Shown: one piece after another, positions 1 through 8,700 of the stretch | How the letters are laid out: every line of letters starts with the position of its first letter | Position numbering within the stretch: position 1 is the stretch's first letter | Origin: an uncultured Bacteroidota bacterium | Lineage (GTDB): Bacteria > Bacteroidota > Bacteroidia > NS11-12g > UBA955 | Direction: 5' to 3' | NCBI GenBank assembly: GCA_903953615.1 | Contig: CAJBKH010000304.1 | Location: 1-12,484 of the forward strand | DNA length: 12,484 nucleotides | Notes under the pieces: model-generated | Told to the model about the DNA's origin: nothing | Database searches by the model: none | What the model saw: only the letters and a program-made list of their open reading frames with translations | Translations under genes and position numbers: made by a program

Positions 1-1589
1 AAACTCAAGCCCACATGGCTAAAACTGCGCACGTATAGTTGATTCTTTTGTGTACTGTTCCAACTTTCGGGATTCAAATAACCTTTAAAGTTGGCAAAGT
101 GTCTATCGGGACTGATATAAGTAAACAAACTTGTTTCATTCGGAAAATGTTCTCTGAAGTCGCGGAAAGTTTCGTTATTGGCCAAAGTATTCTGTTGAAT
201 AAAATCATCCACTGTCAAGAGCAGTGTTCTTGGATCATCGCTCATTACCACATAATCGCCTAAGATGGTATAATAAGGTTTATCGAATTTGGTAAATAAT
301 TTTCCAAGGAAAGATTTAAACAAGCCTTTTACTTCCATGTATTTGATGGGGTAACCGTTGTAATCGATGTCCTTAAACTTAAGAGGCGTTCTTTTGCGCA
401 CCTGTTTTTCGATATAATCCAAATTGGTTTTGGCATCATCTATATTCTTTGCTTTAATGGCCATGATATTACTGACTTTGTTGCCAATTAATTTATCGGT
501 TTCGTATTGTGCTAAGCCAATTTCATTGCCCATCCAGTCGAATAAATTCTTTTGTAAATTAATGCCTATTAATTTTTCAATTTTGCACATGCTCGCCATT
601 TGTGCGGTGTAAGCTGTTTGGTCTTTTTGCCAAATGGTGTTTAAGTTCGAATAAAACCCATTAAAATCATTGAAGCCCATGCTTAGATAAAAGGATGATT
701 TTCCAGACAAGACACCTGCAGAATTATTTTCTGATTTACCTGAAATGGACAAGGCTTGTAAATAGGAACTTACACTATCATTCACGAGGGTATAACCATC
801 GGCCATGAATAAATCATCTTTTAAAGAACAATCGAAACCAGTGTAATGCAGGCTGCTAAACAAGTCTTTTAAGTTACTTACATCTTCCATGTATACGCCC
901 ATGTATTCATGGAAATATTTATAATTGATGAGCACACGGCACAAGCCATCGGCAGTGGTGAGTTGATTGGTTTCAGTAAATCTAGTTTCAGTGCCCAATT
1001 GGTTTTCGGGCGTTTGCGAAGCGCTAATCACCTTGTCGATTAAGGCTTTGTTGTAGGTACACACCAAATAATTATTGACGAAAGCAATCGACAAAGTCTC
1101 TCTTGTGGCCTTGTCAAAAAACTCGTTCACTTCTGTATTCATGTAGGTGCGCACAGTGCGTTGATTGCCAAAAGTGCCAACCAACGACAAGAGACTGCTT
1201 TTTACCACATCCGATTTAGAGGCTTGGGCCATGTCGGCATAATATACAAAATCGTAATCTTTGGCCTTGGTCATGTGCACCGAAATTAGCAGGTGGCGTT
1301 GACCAATCAAAGAAAAAATCTGTTGATTTTCGTTCACTACTTCATCGAGTAAATCGGCATTCTTCGTAATTTCGGCAAAGGCCGGAAAGGTTTTAAGTCC
1401 TTGCCAGAGATTACTCGTGCTAAAGGTTTTCCAACTATTAATGGGATCTTCGGTTTCGATGACCATTACGGCATCGTTGGGAATTAAATAAAAACCATCG
1501 GTAAATTTATCGGGCGAAAATTTAAGCCAGGCCAAATATCCAGCTGCTGCAACAAGAAGGACCGCTAATACAATTAAAAACTTTTTCAT
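1..1589 (-). CDS. DUF3352-like envelope protein, C-terminus cut by window edge
   Basis: An open frame runs from an ATG at 1587-1589 to the left edge without a stop, giving 529 complete codons; the 3' end is missing. The product starts MKKFLIVLAVLLVAAAGYLA, a short basic stretch and one hydrophobic helix, so it is a signal peptide or N-terminal anchor with the rest outside the cytoplasm. Residues after about 30 (IPNDAVMVIETEDPINSWK, then later ILGDYVVMSDDPRTLLLTVD and LANNETFRDFREHF) resemble the Bacteroidota DUF3352 family as I remember it, which has no assigned biochemical function. No catalytic motif is visible. It lies downstream of the L,D-transpeptidase-like gene on the same strand, but the 138-bp gap with a repeat makes a shared transcript uncertain. 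The reading frame was checked by translation at several points. Family assignment is moderately sure; function is unknown. Confidence 0.8.
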   Translation of the reverse strand, partial: MKKFLIVLAVLLVAAAGYLAWLKFSPDKFTDGFYLIPNDAVMVIETEDPINSWKTFSTSNLWQGLKTFPAFAEITKNADLLDEVVNENQQIFSLIGQRHLLISVHMTKAKDYDFVYYADMAQASKSDVVKSSLLSLVGTFGNQRTVRTYMNTEVNEFFDKATRETLSIAFVNNYLVCTYNKALIDKVISASQTPENQLGTETRFTETNQLTTADGLCRVLINYKYFHEYMGVYMEDVSNLKDLFSSLHYTGFDCSLKDDLFMADGYTLVNDSVSSYLQALSISGKSENNSAGVLSGKSSFYLSMGFNDFNGFYSNLNTIWQKDQTAYTAQMASMCKIEKLIGINLQKNLFDWMGNEIGLAQYETDKLIGNKVSNIMAIKAKNIDDAKTNLDYIEKQVRKRTPLKFKDIDYNGYPIKYMEVKGLFKSFLGKLFTKFDKPYYTILGDYVVMSDDPRTLLLTVDDFIQQNTLANNETFRDFREHFPNETSLFTYISPDRHFANFKGYLNPESWNSTQKNQLYVRSFSHVGLS

Positions 1590-1671
1590 GATTGAAGTTT
1601 CAAATTTGCGAAATTAAATTTGAATACCGAAATGCCTCAAGTACAAATTAGTGAAAGGTTATGAACGCTTA

Positions 1672-1729
1672 TCAATCAATAACCCAACCTCAATAACTAT
1701 TAACCTAATAACTCAATAACCTAATAACT
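1672..1729. repeat. Degenerate 8-bp tandem repeat between two minus-strand genes
   Basis: Read on the minus strand, this stretch is a run of GTTATTAG / GTTATTGA-like octamers with some 5-9 bp variants. On the plus strand CTAATAACT occurs at 1705-1713 and again at 1721-1729, a 16-bp (two-octamer) period. The array reaches into the stop codon of the L,D-transpeptidase-like gene. It is low-complexity DNA and no function is shown. The rest of the gap (1590-1671) holds no gene or clear terminator. Confidence 0.6.
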
Positions 1730-2381
1730 AGTAAGCCCAAAGCAAAACAGATCCTTTAGCCTTAGATAGCAAACCATCCAATTGGGTCATGGTAGCATTC
1801 GAAACAGCTGGGCAACCCCAACCCTCGGGCACACCCGCAGGATAAGGCTCGGCATCGGGTATACTTTCCCATCCATGCAGTACGATGGTGCGTTTATAGG
1901 CATTGTTATTGGTAGATTCTAGTCCGTATAAATAATATTTTACATGTATACCCCATTCACTATATGCCCTGCCACCTATTTTGTACTTCCCTAAAGATGA
2001 ACAATGGCTATCAAAAGCGTTGCTAAATTTAGGCGTTTCTTTACTTTGGTCCATGCTCCAAAAGTTATCGCCACAGCCATGGGCCACTAAAAAACTATCC
2101 TTTACAATTTTGTGCTTAAGATCGATAATATAACCGCGCTTTATGCCTGAGTGCTGATGGTAATTGATAAAAATAGCCAAGGAAGTATCCATCTTGTTTT
2201 TTCTAACATAACTTTTTGCTTCTTTGATGGGCAGTGGTTTATAGGCGCTTTGATTCGCAAAAACTTTGTTGCCTATTAAATTTAAAATAGCCTTTTTATG
2301 TGCATTGCCTTTTACATTAGAAATAAAAAGATTCAAGCAAAAAACCAAAGCGAGCATCAACAAAATCAAAAGCTTTTTCAT
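1728..2381 (-). CDS. Murein L,D-transpeptidase catalytic domain family protein (YkuD_2-like)
   Basis: A 217-residue protein predicted to be exported. Residues 1-25 are a basic, hydrophobic signal peptide or anchor (MKKLLILLMLALVFC...). The C-terminal half carries the family hallmark: IVLHGWES with His169, followed by EGWGCPAVS with Cys190 as the likely nucleophile. Known relatives (PF13645 type) are grouped with L,D-transpeptidases, which act on peptidoglycan peptides in the periplasm; activity of this particular subgroup is inferred. The segments VAHGCGDN, FSNAFDSHCSSLGKYKIGGR and WGIHVKYYLYGLES also fit the family. I chose the ATG at 2379-2381 because it puts the lysines and hydrophobic helix at the N-terminus. 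An in-frame start at 2435 would add 18 residues (MFTIFFKNQCYKFSYEFI) that spoil a signal peptide. It is divergent from the giant T9SS gene and upstream of the DUF3352-like gene. Confidence 0.88.
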   Translation of the reverse strand: MKKLLILLMLALVFCLNLFISNVKGNAHKKAILNLIGNKVFANQSAYKPLPIKEAKSYVRKNKMDTSLAIFINYHQHSGIKRGYIIDLKHKIVKDSFLVAHGCGDNFWSMDQSKETPKFSNAFDSHCSSLGKYKIGGRAYSEWGIHVKYYLYGLESTNNNAYKRTIVLHGWESIPDAEPYPAGVPEGWGCPAVSNATMTQLDGLLSKAKGSVLLWAY

Positions 2382-2615
2382 TATAAATTCGTAACTAAAT
2401 TTATAACATTGATTTTTAAAAAATATTGTGAACAAGGTTCAAAAAACAATCATTTAATTTTTCGCCACGAAGAGTAGAAAAACTTTAAAGTTAGCGAGTT
2501 GTGAATTAAAAAAAATTAATTAGGGAATAATACTTAGTAAAAAATAATGAATACTACAGAAAGCCCTTTACCTACTTCATTTCCATGTTTTTATCCATTA
2601 TAATCACATCCATTT

Positions 2616-2644
2616 AAAGCTTTAGTATTTAATACTTACGCTTT
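2616..2644. promoter_or_regulatory. Interrupted dyad, candidate operator
   Basis: The arms are AAAGC...GCTTT (2616-2620 and 2640-2644) and AGTATT...AATACT (2624-2629 and 2631-2636), all centred on position 2630, with an unpaired 3-nt block on each side. The dyad overlaps or abuts the TTTG boxes at 2642-2645 and 2646-2649. It therefore sits where a regulator could act on the giant gene. No regulator gene is in the window, and such AT-rich dyads can arise by chance. Confidence 0.35.
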
Positions 2645-2645
2645 G

Positions 2646-2676
2646 TTTGCATTGCTTAAAAGTTAATATACGTTTA
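2646..2676 (+). promoter_or_regulatory. Candidate Bacteroidota-type promoter of the giant T9SS gene
   Basis: TTTG at 2646-2649 is followed after 19 bp by TACGTTTA at 2669-2676. The known Bacteroidota consensus is TTTG, about 19-21 bp, then TAnnTTTG; here only the last base of the -7 box differs. Transcription would start near 2681-2685, leaving a leader of about 30 nt with no Shine-Dalgarno sequence, as is usual in this phylum. A perfect -7 box TACATTTG also lies at 2700-2707, only 4 nt before the ATG, but it lacks a good -33 partner. Confidence 0.45.
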
Positions 2677-2711
2677 ATTATTTTTCAATACAAATTACTT
2701 ACATTTGTTTT

Positions 2712-5700
2712 ATGAAACGAAGTTTACTAATTGCTTCTCTATTTTTAACATTACAGATTTTTGCTCAAGCACCCAATGATACCAGCAATGTGCAGTATTA
2801 CGTGGCCATGATGCAGAACAAAAACATCAACTTTTTCCAAACCGTTAGGGCCTTTAATATTTATTGGCAAGGACGTGATAGCAGCGTAAAAGGCTGTGGT
2901 TGGAAATCATTCAAGCGTTGGGAATGGGAAATGCGCCAAATCATCAAACCTGATGGCAGCTACCCAGACATGCAAACTTGGATTGCTGATTATCACAAAG
3001 CCATGTATGGCAGTGCCTTTCAAAACAATGCCCAACAAGGCGGTATTGGTGGTTCGGGTTTAGGTCCGTGCAAAACCAAAGGCGATTGGAAAGAACTAGG
3101 GCCGGGTTATTTACCCTACAATAGAACCACACAACCAAGTGGTGTTGGCCGTTTAAATGCAGTTGGTTTCCACCCTACTGATTCGAATACTTTTTGGGTA
3201 TGTGCGCCAGCAGGTGGTTTATGGAAAACGACCAATGGCGGCAAAACATGGAGTTCCAACACAGATTCATTGCCAACCCTTGGCATTTCGGCCATGGTGG
3301 TAAGTTATCGCAATACCGATACCATGTACATTGGTACTGGCGACCGCGACCATGGTGATGCTACTGGCCTTGGTGTATACATGAGTGCCGATGGCGGTAA
3401 AACATGGAAATCAAGAAATAGTGGCATGAGCACGATAACGATTGCGCGTTTAATAATGCACCCTGTGGATACTAGAATATTATTGGCTGCAACTGCCAAT
3501 GGCATTTACAGAACCACCAATAGCGGTGGCAGTTGGTCGCAAATCGTTACCGGTAGTTTCAAAGACATTGTTTACAATCCTTTAAATCCCAATACAGTTT
3601 ATGCAACCAAAGATGGTTTGTTTTACCGCTCTACCAATGGTGGTACTAGCTTTTCACAAATTACTAGTGGCTTACCTGCTTCGGGCATGTACCGTGGGGC
3701 AATAGCTGTTACTCCTAATGATACAACATACGTTTATTTCTTAGTTTGCGATTTCACCAAATATATGGGGACTTATTTATCGACCAATGGTGGCGTTAAC
3801 TTTTCTGTAAAATCAACAACACCCAATGTTATGGACGGTAGTTCAAATGGCAGTGGAACAAGCGGACAGGCTTGGTACGACTTGGATTTGGCTTGCGACC
3901 CGAACAATAAAAATACACTTTTTGTTGGTGGCATAAATATTTTCAAAAGCACAAATGCAGGCGCAAATTGGACCATCTCAGCCCATTGGATAGGCAGTGG
4001 AACCATGCCAAGCATTCATGCCGATCAACACAATTTAGAATTTCACCCAATTACTAATAAGTTATATGTTGCAAACGATGGGGGAATATTTTATACACCA
4101 AACTTGGGTACCAAATGGATTGATTTAAGCAATGGCATTGGTGTTAGTCAATTGTATAAATTAGGTAAAAGTGCAACGACAAAAGATTTACTCATTGCAG
4201 GTTTCCAGGACAATGGTACTGGCTTTTTCTCAGGCGAAGAATGGAACACTGTGCGTGGTGGCGATGGTATGGATTGCGAATGGGATCACCAAGATGAAAA
4301 CTACAGTTATGGCGCCTTGTATTACGGTAACATTACCCGTTTTTACAATGGTACGCATGACAAAACTGTTGCCAACAACGGTGTTGGAACAATTAACGAA
4401 ACTGGCGACTGGGTAACTCCTTATACCTTGCGTCCTGACAATACAAACATCATGTTTGTAGGGTACAAAAATATTTGGCGCAACACAGCCGTCAAAGGTG
4501 CTAGTATGAGTTGGTCGAAAATAACTAATAATGCAAGTGGTAGTAATATACGCGAGTTAGAAATATCACCTGCTAATAGTGATATTTTATACTACTCGCG
4601 CTATGATAACAAATTCTTTAGAAGTTACAAAGCCAATGGCACTGCAGCTTGGGTCGATTTAACAACAAGCCTGCCAGCTACAGGAACAGTAAGTGCTATC
4701 AAATGTCACCCAACCGATAGCAATACGGTTTATATTGGCTTAAATGGTAAATTTTATAGATCTAGAAACCGCGGTGTAACATGGACCGATTTATCTTCAG
4801 GATTACCAAACAACACGGTGAACAGTATAGCGCTCGACACCTCGAATTCAAAATTCGGTATGTATGTGGGCACTTACACTGGTGTGTGGTTTAAAGATAC
4901 GACCTCTACCTTTAGCACCTTTAATAGCGGTCTGCCAATTAATGGGAATGTTACGGACCTTGATTTATTTTATGACAAAAGGGGCAAGAGTTTTCACAGA
5001 ATCTATGCAGCTACTTTTTCGCGAGGCACCTGGAAATCGGGCTTGTACGATGATGGTTCTAAAAAACCAAAAACAGATTTCAGCCTTAAACTACCGAAAG
5101 TTTGTAATGACAAAACCTACACATTAACGCCAGATTGCGGCTTCAATCCTTCACGATTCAAGTGGCTAATAACACCAAACACCTATACATACCAAGCAGG
5201 TACTGATAGTTTATCGGAAGTATTAAAAGTTAAGCTGAATAAACCCGGTTATTACAATGTACGATTAGCTTCAGAAAACTGCAATGGCAGCGATACCTTA
5301 ACAAAACAGAATTTTATTGTCTCTTTTGATACAATTGCCACCGCAGCAAGCTGCAAAACAACAACTACCAACCTTGGCACCAACAATGGGTTGGGGATTA
5401 CGAGTGTTGATGTCAATGGCTTGAAAAACGAGTCGAGTGGTGCTTACGATGAAGGCAGTTACATGGATTTCAGTTGTAAAAAAGTATTCTTCTTGAAACC
5501 AGGGGGTAGATATTTCACAAAGGTTTCAACAGGGGCGTTTAACAATGAATACGTAAAAATTTATATCGACTATAACAACAATGGCACATTAAACGATGCA
5601 GGAGAAGAGGTTTATAGTTCTTATAAACTCACCAACCATGCTGATACTATCAGGTGCACCACCTCAATGGTAAAAAACAAAGTATTGAGAATGCGTGTGG

Positions 5701-8700
5701 TGAGTGATTTCAATTCTTTTTCAGGACCATGTACAACCTTGTCATATGGACAATCAGAGGATTATGGTGTTTTCTTTGACGCACCGATTCCAAAATTCAC
5801 AGTGAGCAAAGACAGTGCTTGCGCCAATACTTCCATCATCGTTACTGATGCTACAGCGGGAATTGGCTATAATTATACATGGAACTTTGGCAGTGGGGCA
5901 ACCCCTTCGACAGGTTCTGGCAGCGGTCCATTCAATGTTAAATATTCAACTTCGGGTTATAAGAAAATTAGCATGACCATCAATGGTAATCTAACCTATG
6001 CTAAAGACAGTGTGGTGCTCATTCGAATTACACCAAGTGCTACTGTATTTTTGAAAAAAGGAAAATTAACCCAGTGCGAAAGAGATACCATAACACTCGC
6101 TGGTCGCGACACCAAGAAATTGGCAACCTCTTTTCAATGGCAAAAGGCCAATGCCAATATCAGTGGCTCGACCGATACACTTTTAAAACTTTGGAATAAT
6201 GCTACCAACGCTAGCGGAAATTACAGAGTAATAGCAAGCAATGGACTTTGCAAAGATACCAGTGCGAATTTAGCAATATTGATTAACCCGATGCCTAAAG
6301 TGGGTTATACTGTGAACAATTTAGCCCAATGTTTAAAAGGCAATAAATTCATAATTACCGATACCACTAAATTAGCGAGTGGTAGTTACAGTGCTTTGTA
6401 TACCTATTCAAATGGCAGTAAGGATACCAATAAAACCCATCAAAAGATATTTGCTTCTGTTAATTCATACACCCTAAAACAAACCATAACTACCAATAAA
6501 GGTTGTAAAGATTCTGTGACCAAATCATTGAGCATTTATCCAAATACAACCGTAGGATTTACGACCAACGATACCGACCAATGTAAAAATGGCAATAGCT
6601 TTGTGTTCACCAATACTTCGAGCTTAAGCAGTGGTACTTATTCGAGTGCATGGCAGTATGGCAATAGCAATACATCTTCGGGTACCAATGGTTCCCAATC
6701 TTATGCAAGCAATGGGACCTATAATGTTAGCTTGATTACAACGACGAATAACAATTGTAAAGATACAATCACTAAAAAAGTCATCGTGTTTGCATCGCCT
6801 ATTGCTAAATATACTTATAACGATAGCGACCAATGTATTAGAGGTAATCAATTCAACTATACCAATACGAGCAGCATAGCCACTGGCAGTATGACGTATC
6901 AATGGAATTTTGGTGATACGACTTTTTCAAGTGTTACAAGTCCTTCGAAAAAATACAAATCTATAACCACAACCAATGTGAAATTAACAGTTACTTCCAA
7001 CAACAATTGCAAGGATTCCATTAGTAAACAAATGGTGGTTTACCCAAATACCGCTGTAGGCTTTAATATTAACGACACCGACCAATGTCTAAAGGGCAAT
7101 CAATTTAAGTATACCAATTTATCGGTGAGTAATAGTTCGTTTACCTCGTTCTGGAATTTGGGAAATAGTAACACAAGTAATTCAACAAATGTAACTACCA
7201 CCTATGCCAATGCAGGCAACTACACGGTTTCATTGATAACAACAACCACCAATAATTGTAAAGACACTATCAATAAAAAAATAATTGTATTTGCAGCACC
7301 TATAGCAAAGTATACATACAATGATAGCGACCAATGTATAAGAGGCAATCTATTTAATTTCACCAATACTAGTAATATATCTTCAGGTAGCATGACCTAT
7401 CAGTGGAACTTTGGAGATACCACTTTTTCAAGTGTAACTAGTCCGTCGAAAAAATACAAAACAGAAACTACTTACAATGTCAAATTAACAGCTACTTCTA
7501 ACAATAATTGCAAGGATTCAATTACCAAACAAATGGTAGTTTACCCTAATACTTTAGTGGCGTTTAACATTAACGATTCTGATCAATGCTTGAAGGGCAA
7601 TCAATTTAAGTTTACCAATTTATCAGTAAGTGCAAGTTTATATAATTCGTTTTGGAACTTGGGCAATAGCAATACGAGCACTTCAACCAATGTAACCGGT
7701 TCTTATGCTGCTGCAGCAAATTACACAGTAACACTTGTTACTACAACTACTAATAATTGCAAGGATACTGCAAGCAAAAAAATAATTGTATTTGCCTCAC
7801 CAAACCTTGCATTTAATGCGAATGATACCGACCAATGTTTAAGGGGCAATCAGTTTAAATTGACGAACACTTCAAATATTAGCAGCGGTAGTTTGAACTA
7901 TGTTTGGAACTTCGGTGATAACACATCATCAACCACAATTAGCCCAACAAAAATTTTCACAAACTATAAGACCTATTCTGTAAAATTGAAAGCCACATCA
8001 AATAATAATTGCAGCGACTCTATTACAAGAAAAATGTTGGTATTCGCCATGCCAATCGCCAAATACTTTATTAACGATAGCAGTCAGTGTCAACCTATTA
8101 ATCAATTTACTTTTACAAACAATGCTTCAATTCCAACTGGTACTTTCACTAATACATGGTATTTTGGTGACGGTAATTCTTCGACCAATTTTGCGAGTGC
8201 AACTAAAGTATATGCCAATGCAGGTACTTATAATACATCCTTGGTTTCTACCTCTAATTTCGGCTGTCGCGATACGTTTAAAAGGACTGTAGAAGTATTC
8301 AACAAACCTAACATTCGGATGACAGTTAATTGGGCTGACAATTGTTTAAAGACCAATTCTATTTTTATATCTGATAGCACTTTATCGAGCAAGCCATACA
8401 CCACTACATTCGATTTGGGCAATAGTCAAACTAGTAATTTAAAAAGCTTGTATTACCACTATACAGGCGCTGGAACATATAAAGTATTACTAACTGCTCG
8501 TATTAAAACAGGCTGCGAGGATACTATGAGCAGATATGTTACAATATTACCGAACCCTACTGCTAATTTTAATGTTATTAATAACAAACAATGCGAGCGT
8601 AACAACGTCATTCAATTTGCCAATAACAGCCAACCGACAGGTAATAGTTATGAATGGAATTATGCTGATGGTAATACTTCAAGCAGTCAAAATGACCCTC

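Larger units (their letters stand above)
2382..2711. other. Divergent intergenic region, no gene
   Basis: This is 330 bp of AT-rich DNA between the start of the L,D-transpeptidase-like gene (minus) and the giant gene (plus), so it must hold both promoters. It contains a perfect 12-bp palindrome AACTTTAAAGTT at 2481-2492, a longer dyad at 2616-2644 and a candidate plus-strand promoter at 2646-2676. I found no convincing minus-strand promoter: TAAATTTA-like boxes exist near 2390-2402 but without a well-spaced upstream TTTG. No ORF with family resemblance and no RNA gene were seen. Confidence 0.7.

Noticed and set aside
39..612. Plus-strand ORFs at 39-263 and 424-612
   Set aside because: They lie antisense inside the DUF3352-like frame, which is open over 529 codons and family-like; the plus-strand products show no family resemblance.
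2382..2435. An 18-residue N-terminal extension of the L,D-transpeptidase-like protein
   Set aside because: It would bury the signal peptide behind MFTIFFKNQCYK-type residues; the internal ATG at 2379-2381 gives a normal export signal.
3220..5080. Sialidase or glycosyl hydrolase call for the BNR-like region
   Set aside because: Asp-box motifs are structural and occur in many propellers, including sortilin-like ones; I could not recognise the catalytic arginines or other residues of a sialidase.
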